The notes under the pieces were generated by a model. That model made no database searches and had not been told where the DNA came from. It was given only the letters and a program-made list of their open reading frames with translations. Positions 34,586-45,128 of a DNA stretch of 64,000 bases are shown one piece after another. Made by a program: the position numbers and the translations under genes. Source of the DNA: Kaistella sp. 97-N-M2 (GTDB lineage: Bacteria > Bacteroidota > Bacteroidia > Flavobacteriales > Weeksellaceae). Each line of letters begins with the position of its first letter. Position 1 is the stretch's first letter. The DNA is taken from contig NZ_CP090976.1 of the NCBI RefSeq assembly GCF_021513235.1, forward strand, positions 868,001-932,000. Reading direction: 5' to 3'.

Positions 34586-36595
34586 ATGGAAAACAAAGAT
34601 TTAATTCAGAAAAGTATCGATACCGTACGGGTATTGTCCGCCGATGCCGTTCAAAAAGCAAATTCGGGACATCCCGGCACACCCATGGCGCTCGCGCCGC
34701 TCGGCCATGTTTTATGGGCAGACACAATGCATTACAATCCAAAAAATCCCGACTGGCCTAACCGCGACCGTTTTGTCCTGTCCTGCGGCCACGCCTGTAT
34801 GCTCCAGTACAGCTTCCTTTATCTTACCGGTTACGGAATTTCCCTGGACGACATCAAAAATTTCCGACAACTCCACAGCATTACCGCCGGTCATCCGGAA
34901 TATGGTTTAACCCCCGGAATTGAAGTTACAACGGGTCCTTTAGGTCAGGGCTTCGCAAACGGCGTCGGAATGGCGATCGCACAGCAATATATGGCAGCGC
35001 GATACAACAAACCGGATTTTAATCTTTTTGATTATAAAATTTACGCCATCTGCAGTGACGGTGACATTATGGAAGGCGTCACCGCGGAAGCCGCTTCTCT
35101 CGCGGGACATCTGGGCTTGGGAAATATGATTTATTTTTACGACAGTAACAGCATTACGATAGAAGGCGATACCGACCTTGCGTTCGACGAAGATGTTTCG
35201 AAAAGGTTTGAAGCTTACGGTTGGCATGTTCAAAATTTGCCCGACATCAACGATCTCGATGCGCTTTCGGAAGCCATTAAAAATGCACAAAACGAAACCG
35301 ACCGGCCGTCTCTCATCAAAGTTCGAAGCATTATCGGCTACGGAAGTCCAAACAAACACAACAGCGCCGACGCCCACGGTTCGCCTCTGGGAAAAGATGA
35401 GGTGCGATTGGTAAAAGAAAATTTCGGCTTCGATCGGGATAAGGATTTTGATGTTCCGGCAGAAGTTCTCGGTTATTACCATACTGTCGCGGAAAAATCA
35501 GCCAAGAATGAAAGCGACTGGAACGAACTCTACAAAAAGTATAAGGAAAGACATCCCGATCTTGCGAAAGAATATGAAACCATAACTTCCGGCAAACTGC
35601 CTGAAGGTTGGGAGGAAAAACTGCCCGTCTTCGAAGCCGGGGAGGAACTGGCGACCCGTAAAGCTTCCGGTAAAACTTTAAATGCTATTGCCGAATTTCT
35701 TCCACAACTCATTGGCGGTTCTGCTGATTTGGCACCTTCTACGGATACCAATCTCGAAGCGTATAAATCTTTCTCCCCCAAAAACCGGGAGGGCCGAAAC
35801 TTTCATTTCGGCATCAGAGAACATGCCATGGGAGCCGTTCTTAACGGAATGGTGCTGAGTAATTACCTCATCCCGTACGGTGCAACGTTTTTAATTTTTT
35901 CTGACTATATGCGCCCGCCACTGCGCCTGGCTGCCATTATGAAAGTCCGGACAATTATGGTTTTCACGCACGACAGCATTGGTTTGGGCGAAGACGGCAC
36001 AACGCATCAACCCGTTGAGCAGTTGATTGGACTGCGAGCCGTGCCCAATTTAACGGTCATCCGCCCCGCTGATGCCAATGAAACCGCACAGGCCTGGCGC
36101 GTCGCCATTAAACATACCGATGGACCCGTGGTAATTGCGTTGACGCGGCAGGGAATTCCCATCATCGATCAAAAGAAATATTCGGGTGCCCAAAACCTGG
36201 AAAAAGGCGCGTACATCCTGTCGGATTCAGAGGGAGAACCGCAAATTATTCTCATCGCGACAGGTTCGGAAGTTCATTTGATCTTAGAAGCGCAGGAAGA
36301 GTTAAAGAAGAGCAACATTCAGGCGCGCGTGGTAAGTATGCCGAGTTGGAATTTATTTGATAAACAGGACGACACCTATAAAGAAGAGGTTTTTCCCAAA
36401 AACATCCGGAAAAGATTAGCCGTAGAAGCCGGCTCGCCTGTCGGTTGGATGAAATATACGACCGATGACGGCGATGTTATTGGCATTAATCGATTCGGCG
36501 AATCGGCGCCTGGAGAAGAAGTGATGAAAGAATTTGGTTTTACCGTTGAAAATGTAGTGAAGCGCGCCAAAGCACTCCTTTCTTTAAAAGTTTAA
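34586..36595 (+). CDS. tkt: Transketolase
   Basis: 669 residues, normal full-length. It moves two-carbon units between sugar phosphates in the non-oxidative pentose phosphate pathway, using thiamine diphosphate. Seen: the SGHPGTPM segment (27-34), the ThDP motif GDIMEG (159-164) and its following Asn region, the middle-domain FGIREHAMGAVLNG that activates the cofactor, GLGEDGTTHQP, and the C-terminal domain. It is the first gene of the pentose phosphate cluster. Confidence 0.97.
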   Translation: MENKDLIQKSIDTVRVLSADAVQKANSGHPGTPMALAPLGHVLWADTMHYNPKNPDWPNRDRFVLSCGHACMLQYSFLYLTGYGISLDDIKNFRQLHSITAGHPEYGLTPGIEVTTGPLGQGFANGVGMAIAQQYMAARYNKPDFNLFDYKIYAICSDGDIMEGVTAEAASLAGHLGLGNMIYFYDSNSITIEGDTDLAFDEDVSKRFEAYGWHVQNLPDINDLDALSEAIKNAQNETDRPSLIKVRSIIGYGSPNKHNSADAHGSPLGKDEVRLVKENFGFDRDKDFDVPAEVLGYYHTVAEKSAKNESDWNELYKKYKERHPDLAKEYETITSGKLPEGWEEKLPVFEAGEELATRKASGKTLNAIAEFLPQLIGGSADLAPSTDTNLEAYKSFSPKNREGRNFHFGIREHAMGAVLNGMVLSNYLIPYGATFLIFSDYMRPPLRLAAIMKVRTIMVFTHDSIGLGEDGTTHQPVEQLIGLRAVPNLTVIRPADANETAQAWRVAIKHTDGPVVIALTRQGIPIIDQKKYSGAQNLEKGAYILSDSEGEPQIILIATGSEVHLILEAQEELKKSNIQARVVSMPSWNLFDKQDDTYKEEVFPKNIRKRLAVEAGSPVGWMKYTTDDGDVIGINRFGESAPGEEVMKEFGFTVENVVKRAKALLSLKV

Positions 36596-36644
36596 ATTCC
36601 GGTGAAATTAAATTTCATTTAAAACTTTTCAAACAAAAATAAAA

Positions 36645-37109
36645 ATGTCCCAACAATCATTAAACACAATAGGCATCTGCGCAGATCACGGCGGTTTCGA
36701 CCTGAAAGAAAAGATCAAATCTTTTTTAAAGGAAAATAACTTTGACGTCGTGGATTTTGGGGCTGAAACTTTAGATAATGCTGATGATTTTCCGGATTAT
36801 GTGATTCCGCTCGCTAAAGCAGTGGCGTCGGAGGAAGTTTTTCGTGCAATTGCGATCTGCGGAAGCGGCGTCGGCGCGAGTATTGCAGCGAACAAGATCG
36901 CCGGCGTACGCGCAGCCTTGATCACCGAGCATTTTTCTGCACACCAGGGCGTGGAAGATGATGATATGAATTTAATCTGTCTCGGCGGCCGAATTACGGG
37001 ATTTGCGAGCGCAGAAGAATTGGTTTTGGCTTTTTTGAATGCTAAATTTATCGGTGCCGAAAGACATCTGCGGCGCTTGCGAAAAATTCAGAACCTCGAA
37101 ATAAGCTAG
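36645..37109 (+). CDS. rpiB: Ribose-5-phosphate isomerase B family
   Basis: 154 residues of the RpiB/LacAB family, which interconverts ribose-5-phosphate and ribulose-5-phosphate. Motifs: ICADHGGFDLKE (phosphate binding), catalytic-type Cys72 in ICGSGVGASIAANK, and the NLICLGGR segment. Substrate could also be another aldose phosphate, but its place between tkt and tal fits RpiB. It is 49 bases after tkt. Confidence 0.93.
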   Translation: MSQQSLNTIGICADHGGFDLKEKIKSFLKENNFDVVDFGAETLDNADDFPDYVIPLAKAVASEEVFRAIAICGSGVGASIAANKIAGVRAALITEHFSAHQGVEDDDMNLICLGGRITGFASAEELVLAFLNAKFIGAERHLRRLRKIQNLEIS

Positions 37110-37165
37110 TGAAAAGTACGCAGCAGTGCTGCTCTTTTCAAATAAAATTTTAAAAATAAAAGAAA

Positions 37166-38266
37166 ATGAATCCATTAAACGAAATACGACAACTTGATCA
37201 GAGCATTTGGCTCGATCTGCTCGACCGCGAAATAATGAACTCGGGCAAGCTTCAAAATTTAATCGATAACGACGACCTGCGCGGACTGACTTCAAACCCA
37301 TCTATCTTTCAAAAAGCCATCAGCGGCAGTGAAGATTACGATGCAGACATCCTGAAATTATCCAAAGAAACAGATAATAATCCGGCTATTTTTCTGGATT
37401 TAGCCATCGCAGACATTCAACGGGCCGCGGATCTTTTCAAACCGGTCTACGACAAAACGGGCGGAAAAGATGGATTTGTGAGTCTGGAAGTTTCACCCTT
37501 CTTAGCGCGGGATACCGACGGTACGATCGAACAGGCGCGGGATCTTTGGAAAAGAGTGGACCGCAAAAATGTGATGATTAAAATCCCCGGAACCAAAGAA
37601 GGTTTAACGGCCATTCGGGAATGTTTGCGCGAAGGCATCAACATTAATGTTACGCTGCTCTTCGGACTTCCGCGCTATAAAGAGATCACGGAAGCTTATT
37701 TGGGCGGCCTCGAAGACCGGCTTAAAGATGGAAATTCGATTGAAAATATTTCTTCAGTTGCAAGTTTCTTCCTCAGCCGAATTGATGTAATGGTCGATCC
37801 GCTCCTCGAAGAAAAAGGCGCGCAAAATCTAAAAAGTAAGGTGGCCATCGCTTCTGCGAAAAAAGCCTATCAAATTTATCTTGAAATGATAGCAAGCGAC
37901 CGCTTTAAGAAACTCGAAGAACAGGGCGCACAGCGCCAACGCGTGCTTTGGGCCAGTACGAGCACGAAAGATCCGGCGCTGAGTGATGTTTTATATGTAG
38001 AAAGTCTTATCGGAAAAGACACCATTAATACATTGCCTTTGGAAACCATCGATGCGTTTCGCGATAACGGGAAAGCAACGGATACATTAACCACAAATCT
38101 CGACGAAGCCGACCGAATCCTGGCAGAAGTGCAAGAAAAAGGTATCGATATGGACGAAATCACGCAGAAGCTGGAAAACGAGGGAATTGAGAAATTCAAC
38201 GAAGCTTACGAAAAACTCCTCAAAAGTATCCGCGACCAAATCCGCGAAAAAGCTGACGAGAAATAA
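37166..38266 (+). CDS. tal: Transaldolase
   Basis: 366 residues of the longer transaldolase type (the short type is ~215). It transfers dihydroxyacetone units between sedoheptulose-7-phosphate and glyceraldehyde-3-phosphate. The N-terminal LTSNPSIFQKAISGS and the Schiff-base Lys139 in IKIPGTKEGL are present, followed by NVTLLFGLPRYKEITEAYLGGLE and a final WASTSTKDPAL block. It lies between rpiB and gnd on the same strand. Confidence 0.95.
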   Translation: MNPLNEIRQLDQSIWLDLLDREIMNSGKLQNLIDNDDLRGLTSNPSIFQKAISGSEDYDADILKLSKETDNNPAIFLDLAIADIQRAADLFKPVYDKTGGKDGFVSLEVSPFLARDTDGTIEQARDLWKRVDRKNVMIKIPGTKEGLTAIRECLREGININVTLLFGLPRYKEITEAYLGGLEDRLKDGNSIENISSVASFFLSRIDVMVDPLLEEKGAQNLKSKVAIASAKKAYQIYLEMIASDRFKKLEEQGAQRQRVLWASTSTKDPALSDVLYVESLIGKDTINTLPLETIDAFRDNGKATDTLTTNLDEADRILAEVQEKGIDMDEITQKLENEGIEKFNEAYEKLLKSIRDQIREKADEK

Positions 38267-38340
38267 AAAAGCAGAAATTTATTTCACGGATATTTCCCAA
38301 AAAAGTATGCATTTGTAAATTTTAAACAGATATTAAAACA

Positions 38341-39765
38341 ATGAAAGAAGAAAATAAAAGCGCCTTCGGAATGATCGGCCTCGGAACAATGGGTTCCAAT
38401 CTCCTCCTCAATATTGTCGATAACGGATACACCTGTTCCGGTTACGACATCAGTCCTGATAAAGTTGTCGCGCTGAACCTGTTAAATCCGGACGCAATCC
38501 ACGGCTTTACCGATATGAAAGAATTTGTGATGAGCCTGAATAGCCCGAAAATCGTGATGATGCTCGTGCCTGCGGGACCGATTGTCGACAGCGTAATTGA
38601 AGAATTATTGGCAGTTCTCGACAAAGGCGACATTATTATCGACGGTGGAAATTCCCACTTTGTGGATACCGACCGCCGCTTCAAATATTTAGAAGAAAAA
38701 GGATTTCATTTTATCGGCATGGGCGTGTCCGGCGGCGAAGAAGGCGCAAGAAAAGGTCCGAGCATGATGCCCGGCGGCGATAAAGATGCGTACAAAGTCG
38801 TCAAACCCATTCTAACAAAAATCGCGGCGCAGGTGAACGGCGACCCTACCGTTGCGTATATGGGCGAGCGTTCCGCGGGACATTTTGTGAAAATGGTGCA
38901 TAACGGAATTGAATATGCTTTGATGCAGCTGATCTCAGAGACCTACGAAGTTTTAAAACATGGGCTGAAACTAAGCGACCCGGAAATGCACGAAGTTTAC
39001 AAAAAATGGAACGACGGCCGTTTGCAGTCTTATCTGCTCGAAATTACACGCGATATTTTTGCCTTTAAAAATGATGGCGAAGATCATTTACTCTTAAACG
39101 ATATTAAAGACGAAGCCAAAGCAAAAGGAACGGGAAAATGGACTTCGCAGGCTGCGATGGATCTTAATTTGCCAATCCCGATCATCGATATTTCCGTGTC
39201 GATGCGCGATCTTTCGAAGTATAAGGAGTTGCGGACCAAAGCTTCTGAAGTTTTTCCCAATGCAAAAGCAGAAAAGTATTCCGACGATAACGAAAAGTAC
39301 ATCGCGAGCATGGAAGAAGCCTTTTACTTTGCCATGGTTTCGGCCTACGCGCAGGGAATGCACTTGCTTTTCCGCGCGAACGAAGACTACAAATACAATC
39401 TTGACCTCGGCATGATTGCTAAAATCTGGCGGGGCGGCTGTATCATCCGTTCCGAATTCCTGGAAGATACTTACGCGGCGTATAAAAAGAATCCGGAACT
39501 TCAGCACTTGTTTTTGGATGATAAAATCCATAAAAGCCTTGTGAAAAGCATTCCGGGAATCCGCACTTTTGTATCCGATGTGGCAAAACACGGCATTGCC
39601 GCGCCGGCTTTCTCTGTTTCTTTAGGTTATTTTGATAATTTCAGGACGGAAAATATGCCTGCAAACCTCATTCAGGCACAACGCGACTTCTTTGGCGCAC
39701 ATACCTACGAACTTAAAGGCAAAAACGGCGTCTTTCACACCGACTGGGAAGCAGACAATATTTAA
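38341..39765 (+). CDS. gnd: 6-phosphogluconate dehydrogenase, decarboxylating
   Basis: 474 residues. It oxidises 6-phosphogluconate to ribulose-5-phosphate and CO2, making NADPH. The N-terminal Rossmann motif is GMIGLGTMGSNLLLNI (10-25), the substrate-binding GVSGGEEGARKGPSMMPGG follows, then the catalytic HFVKMVHNGIEY and the C-terminal dimer domain ending HTDWEADN. Length is normal. It is between tal and zwf. Confidence 0.97.
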   Translation: MKEENKSAFGMIGLGTMGSNLLLNIVDNGYTCSGYDISPDKVVALNLLNPDAIHGFTDMKEFVMSLNSPKIVMMLVPAGPIVDSVIEELLAVLDKGDIIIDGGNSHFVDTDRRFKYLEEKGFHFIGMGVSGGEEGARKGPSMMPGGDKDAYKVVKPILTKIAAQVNGDPTVAYMGERSAGHFVKMVHNGIEYALMQLISETYEVLKHGLKLSDPEMHEVYKKWNDGRLQSYLLEITRDIFAFKNDGEDHLLLNDIKDEAKAKGTGKWTSQAAMDLNLPIPIIDISVSMRDLSKYKELRTKASEVFPNAKAEKYSDDNEKYIASMEEAFYFAMVSAYAQGMHLLFRANEDYKYNLDLGMIAKIWRGGCIIRSEFLEDTYAAYKKNPELQHLFLDDKIHKSLVKSIPGIRTFVSDVAKHGIAAPAFSVSLGYFDNFRTENMPANLIQAQRDFFGAHTYELKGKNGVFHTDWEADNI

Positions 39766-39803
39766 AATAATTGCTCGTCTTCAGATTTAAAATTTAAAAA
39801 ATT

Positions 39804-41333
39804 ATGACCAAAACATCCAATAAAGAAAACATTCCCGCCATTTTTATCATTTTCGGGGGCACGGGCGACCTGACGAAAAGAAAAATTATTCCTGCGCTTT
39901 ATAACTTATTTCTGGACAACCAACTTCCCGAAAAATTTGCGATCATCGGAACGGGACGGAGCACGTTAACCGACACCAAATACCAAAACGCTCTGTTGGA
40001 AGGGATTAACGAATTTTCGCGCACGGGAAAAGCAGACAAAGAAAAATGGTCGACGTTTTCCGCCAATATTACTTATCAAATTGCGAATATTAAAGATGCC
40101 GCCGAATACAAAGAATTCGGTAAAAAAATCGAATCGTTGAAAAAAGAATGGAAGCAGATCCCCTCCGTCACTTACTACTGCGCGGTTTCGCCGAACTTTT
40201 TTTGCACGATCGCCGAGAACATCAATAAAAGTAAAATCGAAAACGATCCGGAGACGACGCGCATTATTATTGAAAAACCTTTCGGCCGCGATTTAGAAAG
40301 TGCCAGAGATCTCAATGCGAGGCTCCTCACGATTTTTAATGAAAATCAAATTTACCGTATCGATCATTATTTAGGCAAAGAGGTTGTGCAGAATGTAATG
40401 GCTTTCCGTTTCGCCAATTCGATCATGGAACCGCTTTGGAACCGCAATCACATCGAACACGTACAGATTTCCGTCACAGAACAGATCGGTGTGGAAGCGC
40501 GTGGCGATTATTTCGATAAAGCCGGAATTTTACGCGATATGATTCAGAATCATTTAATGCAGCTGCTCTGCATCATCACCATGGAACCGCCCATTAATTT
40601 TGAAGCGGATGAGGTGCGCGACCGAAAAGTTGATGTTTTAAAAGCCGTTCAAAAAATTCTTCCCGGCACAGTGGATACGATGTCGGCACGCGGCCAGTAC
40701 GGTCCGGGCTGGGTTCAGGGGAAAGAGGTTTTGGGTTACCGCGAAGAAGAAGATGTGGATGCGAACTCGAATACAGAAACCTATGCAGCTTTGAAGTTTT
40801 ACATCGATAACTGGCGCTGGCAAGGAGTTCCATTCTATTTTCGCACGGGAAAAAGGCTTTTTAAATCTGCCTCTGCGATTACGATCCAGTTTAAAGAAGT
40901 TCCGCACAATATTTTCAATAAAGGAGAAGGAAATGTTCCGAAACAGAACCGACTGGTTATCAGCATTCAGCCGGATATGGCCATCAGTTTTCAGCTGCAG
41001 AGCAAAACGCCGGGTCTGGACATGAGCCTGAATACCGTTGATATGGTTTTCGATTATGCCGGGAAAACGAAAGTAGATTCGCCCGAAGCTTATGAAACGC
41101 TTTTGCTCGATATTATTTCCGGCGACCAAACTTTATTTATGCGTGCAGATCAGGTGGAAACCGCATGGGAAGTCATTATGCCCGTGCTTGAATATTGGGA
41201 AAAGAACAGGATGTCCAACTTCCCGAACTATCCGGCAGATTCCTGGGGACCGGAAAATGCAGAAGCACTCATCGCGAAAGATGGTTTTCATTGGTTTAAT
41301 CTTCCGGAAAAAAACAAAAGAACAGATGGATAA
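39804..41333 (+). CDS. zwf: Glucose-6-phosphate 1-dehydrogenase
   Basis: 509 residues. It oxidises glucose-6-phosphate to 6-phosphogluconolactone, the entry step of the oxidative pentose phosphate pathway. The nucleotide-binding loop is FGGTGDLTKRK (17-27) and the active site RIDHYLGKE (185-193, His188). The C-terminal half is standard, with FYFRTGKRL. The end overlaps the start of pgl by eight bases. Confidence 0.97.
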   Translation: MTKTSNKENIPAIFIIFGGTGDLTKRKIIPALYNLFLDNQLPEKFAIIGTGRSTLTDTKYQNALLEGINEFSRTGKADKEKWSTFSANITYQIANIKDAAEYKEFGKKIESLKKEWKQIPSVTYYCAVSPNFFCTIAENINKSKIENDPETTRIIIEKPFGRDLESARDLNARLLTIFNENQIYRIDHYLGKEVVQNVMAFRFANSIMEPLWNRNHIEHVQISVTEQIGVEARGDYFDKAGILRDMIQNHLMQLLCIITMEPPINFEADEVRDRKVDVLKAVQKILPGTVDTMSARGQYGPGWVQGKEVLGYREEEDVDANSNTETYAALKFYIDNWRWQGVPFYFRTGKRLFKSASAITIQFKEVPHNIFNKGEGNVPKQNRLVISIQPDMAISFQLQSKTPGLDMSLNTVDMVFDYAGKTKVDSPEAYETLLLDIISGDQTLFMRADQVETAWEVIMPVLEYWEKNRMSNFPNYPADSWGPENAEALIAKDGFHWFNLPEKNKRTDG

Positions 41334-42057
41334 TTTGAGGATTTTTACGGATGTGGATGCTTTGATGACCGCTTTAGCGGATTATATTTGCGATGTGGCG
41401 GATAACTCGATCCGGGAGCGCGGACGGTTTAATTTCGTGCTGTCGGGCGGCGGCTCGCCCAAAAGACTGTATGAATTACTGGCTTCTGAAGATTACAAAA
41501 ACAGGATCGACTGGGATAAAACCTATTTTTTCTTTGGCGACGAAAGGTTTGTGCCGGAAAATGATGCGCAGCGGAATTCCGTGATGGCCGAAGACGCCCT
41601 GTTTAAACCATTAAAAATTAAAGCAGCACAAATCTTCGAAGTGGATACTTCCGGTTCTCCCGAAGAAGCGGCGCAGAAGTATGCCGAAACTATCGCGGCG
41701 CACTTTCAGGATCAACCTGTGGAATTTGATTTTAATCTTCTGGGACTTGGCGACAATTCGCACACAGCCTCATTGTTTCCCCATACGTCCATCTTAAAGG
41801 AAAGCGAAGCCACGGTGAAAGCGGTTTACGTGGAAGAAGTTGATATGTACCGCATTACCATGACGGCGCCTTTAATTAACCAGTCAAAACATATTACGTT
41901 CCTGGTTTTTGGTAAAGGCAAAGCCGAAGCAGTTTTTCGTGTTTTAGAAGATAAATCCGGCACTGCAAATGAATATCCTGCGCGTTTGATTACGACAGAC
42001 GAGAAAAAAGTGACGTGGTTTCTGGAAGAAGCAGCGGCTTCTGACCTAAAGAGATAG
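41326..42057 (+). CDS. pgl: 6-phosphogluconolactonase
   Basis: 243 residues from ATG 41326, which overlaps the zwf end by eight bases; the open frame extends far upstream but only in the shadow of zwf. It hydrolyses 6-phosphogluconolactone. Family motifs: NFVLSGGGSPKRLYELL (35-52), FFGDERFVPEND, LGLGDNSHTASLFP and the KHITFLVFGKGKAEAV segment, typical of the DevB/SOL branch. It converges with glk, with about 85 bases between the stops. Confidence 0.95.
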   Translation: MDNLRIFTDVDALMTALADYICDVADNSIRERGRFNFVLSGGGSPKRLYELLASEDYKNRIDWDKTYFFFGDERFVPENDAQRNSVMAEDALFKPLKIKAAQIFEVDTSGSPEEAAQKYAETIAAHFQDQPVEFDFNLLGLGDNSHTASLFPHTSILKESEATVKAVYVEEVDMYRITMTAPLINQSKHITFLVFGKGKAEAVFRVLEDKSGTANEYPARLITTDEKKVTWFLEEAAASDLKR

Positions 42058-42142
42058 GCAGAAAAGATTTTTGATGAATGTTTTAAGATCAACGAATACT
42101 TTAAAGCAATACGTTTTGAAACCATTCGGATCAATATATTTT

Positions 42143-43218
42143 TTACTCCACAATTCCCATGGCAGCGTAGTACGCCGCACCCATAAGCGCGGTTTTATCG
42201 TTGAGAACGATATGCACAGGAATCGTTTTTAATAAATGTTCCATCCGGCCGAAGCTGATAAAGTTAGTATAAAACTTGTCTTGGTCGATCAAGCCAAGAA
42301 TTTTCGGTACAATTCCGCCGCCGATATAAATTCCGCCCGTCGCTTTTGCTTTCAGCGCAAGTTGTGCGGCTTCGATGCTGAGATATTTCAGGAAAAGCTG
42401 CATCGTTTCTTCGCAAACCGGATCTTTCTTTTCCAGAGCCGCCGCGGAGATGGCGATAGCAGGATCTTCTTTTTCAAATTCTTTCGTGAGCCAATTGGGT
42501 TCCTTTACATCACGAAATTTTCTTAAAAACTGATAAATATGATGAATTCCCTGGCCGGAAATCACCTGCTCCCAACTGACGTGCGTCATTTTTGTCTTTA
42601 AATATTTCAACAGTTCAATATCTACTTCATCGCTTGGGGAAAAGCTGCAATGTCCGCCTTCGGTCGCGTATGGTTGATACTTTGTACCGTCCCAAAACAT
42701 TCCGGCCTCGCCGAGGCCTGTTCCGGGAGAAATAATGGCGGCGTTTCTTGCCCCACCCTCGCCTTCTTTCAGAATTTTTAAATCTTTTCCGTCCAGGGCA
42801 GACAAGCCGAAAGCGTTCGCTACGAGATCGTTGATGAGCAAAACTTTTTTATATCCAGCTGTTTTTCCAATTTTTTTGCATCTATTTCCCAGGCGAAATT
42901 TACGCCGCGAACTTTATCGCCTTCCACTGGCCCCGCCACGCCCAAACATGCACAGTCGATCGTAGAGGATTTATCGCCGTGAAACTCGCGGATGGCTTTT
43001 ACAAAAGAATCGTGATCGCTGGTGGGATAAACCTGATCCTTAATGGAGACCAGTTTTTTATTTCGAATTTCGAAAAGGGCCAGATGCGTTTTCGTCCCGC
43101 CAACGTCTGCGGCTAAAACGGTTCCGGAAGTTGGTAACTTATTTTTGTCGCACGGATAGGCCATCGGTATTTCAGCATCGGAAATATCGGGCAAGGAAAT
43201 GGGTTTAAAGTTTTCCAT
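42143..43218 (-). pseudogene. glk: Glucokinase, frameshifted at an A6 run
   Basis: Glucokinase phosphorylates glucose to glucose-6-phosphate, which feeds the adjacent pentose phosphate genes. It starts at 43218 (MENFKPISLPDISDAEI). The ATP-binding LAADVGGTKTHLALFE (35-50) and GVAGPVEGDKV are in the first frame. After residue ~122 the frame breaks at six A (42845-42850); the -1 frame continues LLINDLVANAFG, SPGTGLGEAG and IYIGGGIVPKIL to a normal end. Seven A would give DIKKVLLINDL and a standard length of about 358 residues. A homopolymer error or a recent mutation explains this better than gene decay, since both halves are otherwise clean. Confidence 0.88.
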
Positions 43219-43348
43219 CGTAATTATCTTAGGGGAGATGTTAATTTTCGCAAGTTTAAAATCTGCAGATTCGGGAACGAACTTTCTACAAGGTGTTGTG
43301 CAGATTAACGCAATTTTCAAGTGCAAAGATACTGCCATGGACCACAAA

Positions 43349-43376
43349 AAATCCTCAACTATAAAATTGAGGATTT
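43349..43376 (-). terminator. Terminator after pckA
   Basis: A perfect 10-bp stem (AAATCCTCAA / TTGAGGATTT) with an eight-base loop, followed by TTTTTT on the minus strand. It lies 22 bases after the pckA stop and separates pckA from glk. Confidence 0.92.
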
Positions 43377-43397
43377 GAATTCTAATTAAAATATGTC

Positions 43398-45002
43398 TTA
43401 AAGTTGCGGACCGGCAGCCACCAATTTCTTGGCCTCGTCGTTGTTGCAATACTGCTCGAAGTTTTTGATGTAGCGCGCAGCCAGATCTTTGGCTTTTTCT
43501 TCCCATTCCGAAGCGTCGGCATACGTTGCTCGCGGATCTAAAATACCTTCCGAAACATTTGGCAGAGCCGTTGGAATTTCCAGGTTCATAATAGGAATGG
43601 TCGTCTTTTCGGCAGCATCAATAGAGCCATCGATAATCGCATCAATAATTGCGCGCGTATCCTTCAAGGAAATTCTTTTTCCGGTGCCATTCCAGCCCGT
43701 GTTAACGAGATAGGCTTTCGCACCGTGCTCTTTCATCTTCCCAATAAGCGTTTTCGAATACATTGTTGGGTGCAGCGTTAAGAAGGCTTCACCGAAGGCC
43801 GGAGAGAACGAAGGTTCGGGTTTTGTAATTCCTCTTTCAGTTCCGGCTAATTTTGAGGTATAGCCACACAGGAAATGATATTGCGCCTGATCTTCATTTA
43901 AAAGTGAAACCGGCGGCAAAACACCGAAGGCGTCGGCAGATAAATAAACTATTTTTTTCGCATGTCCCGCTTTTGAAGGCAAAACAATTTTGCTGATGTG
44001 GTAAATTGGATAAGAAACACGTGTATTTTCGGTGATGGAATTATCGGTGTAATCTGCTTTTCCGTTTTCGTTCACCACTACGTTTTCCAATAAAGAATCC
44101 CGGCGGATGGCTTTAAAAATGTCGGGTTCTTTTTCTTCGGAAAGGTCGATAACTTTTGCGTAACAGCCGCCTTCAAAATTAAACACACCATTGTTGTCCC
44201 AACCGTGCTCATCGTCACCTATTAAATATCTTTTTGGATCTGCAGAAAGTGTGGTTTTCCCTGTTCCGGACAGCCCGAAAAACAACGCAACATCGCCTTC
44301 TTCGCCCACGTTGGCAGAACAGTGCATGGAGGCCATACCTTTCAAAGGAAGATAATAATTCATTATGGCGAACATGCCTTTCTTCATTTCCCCACCGTAC
44401 CACGTTCCACCGATGATTTGGATTCGCTGCGTGAGGTTGAACATAACAAAATTCTCGGAATTTAAACCCTGCTCTTTCCAGTTTGGATTGGTTGCTTTGG
44501 AACCGTTCATGACCATAAAATCCGGCTCGCCAAAGTTTTCGAGTTCATAATTGGACGGACGGATAAACATGTTTGTAACGAAATGCGCCTGCCACGCCAC
44601 TTCCATAATAAATCTTACTTTAAGTCGGATATCCGGATTGGTACCACAAAATGCATCAACAACATATAATTTCTCCGAGGAAGACAGCTGTTTTAAAACT
44701 AAATTTTTGCAGTTATCAAAAATATCAGCAGTGGTTGGTAAATTTACTTTTCCGTCCCAGTGAATGGTATCTGCGCTTACATCATCTTTTACGATGAATC
44801 TGTCTTTTGGCGAACGGCCGGTAAAAATGCCTGTTTTTACAGAAACAGCACCTGACTCGGTAAGCATTCCTTTTTCGAAACCTTTGTTTTTGTCGGACAT
44901 TTCCGCCTTAAAGAGTTCTTCATAAGATGGATTGTAAACCACTTCCTGGTAACCCGTAATTCCTAAATCATGTAATTGCTGAATAATTTTGATATTCTTC
45001 AT
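43398..45002 (-). CDS. pckA: Phosphoenolpyruvate carboxykinase (ATP)
   Basis: 534 residues. It converts oxaloacetate and ATP to phosphoenolpyruvate, CO2 and ADP, the first gluconeogenic step. The N-terminal [15 protein letters not shown], the kinase P-loop [11 protein letters not shown] (near 241-251) with DDEHGWD after it, and the metal-binding [11 protein letters not shown] are all present; a C-terminal [10 protein letters not shown] is also seen. Length is normal. It stands alone with a promoter-like box and a terminator. Confidence 0.97.
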   Translation of the reverse strand: MKNIKIIQQLHDLGITGYQEVVYNPSYEELFKAEMSDKNKGFEKGMLTESGAVSVKTGIFTGRSPKDRFIVKDDVSADTIHWDGKVNLPTTADIFDNCKNLVLKQLSSSEKLYVVDAFCGTNPDIRLKVRFIMEVAWQAHFVTNMFIRPSNYELENFGEPDFMVMNGSKATNPNWKEQGLNSENFVMFNLTQRIQIIGGTWYGGEMKKGMFAIMNYYLPLKGMASMHCSANVGEEGDVALFFGLSGTGKTTLSADPKRYLIGDDEHGWDNNGVFNFEGGCYAKVIDLSEEKEPDIFKAIRRDSLLENVVVNENGKADYTDNSITENTRVSYPIYHISKIVLPSKAGHAKKIVYLSADAFGVLPPVSLLNEDQAQYHFLCGYTSKLAGTERGITKPEPSFSPAFGEAFLTLHPTMYSKTLIGKMKEHGAKAYLVNTGWNGTGKRISLKDTRAIIDAIIDGSIDAAEKTTIPIMNLEIPTALPNVSEGILDPRATYADASEWEEKAKDLAARYIKNFEQYCNNDEAKKLVAAGPQL

Positions 45003-45036
45003 AACGACTTTTTATTTTCTGATTTTTACTAAAAAA

Positions 45037-45044
45037 CAAATCTA
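45037..45044 (-). promoter_or_regulatory. Promoter -7 box of pckA
   Basis: TAGATTTG on the minus strand matches TAnnTTTG, 34 bases before the pckA start. The -33 TTG is not at normal spacing. Confidence 0.4.
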
Positions 45045-45128
45045 AACATTAATGTGTATTAATGATTGCTTAAAAATACTGATATTCGTCAGAATTACCA
45101 AGAAAATTAAAATTCGGCAAGGAGCTAG

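Noticed and set aside
41092-41325. N-terminal extension of 6-phosphogluconolactonase
   Set aside because: The extension reads in the shadow of zwf and lacks protein character; the family start is at 41326.
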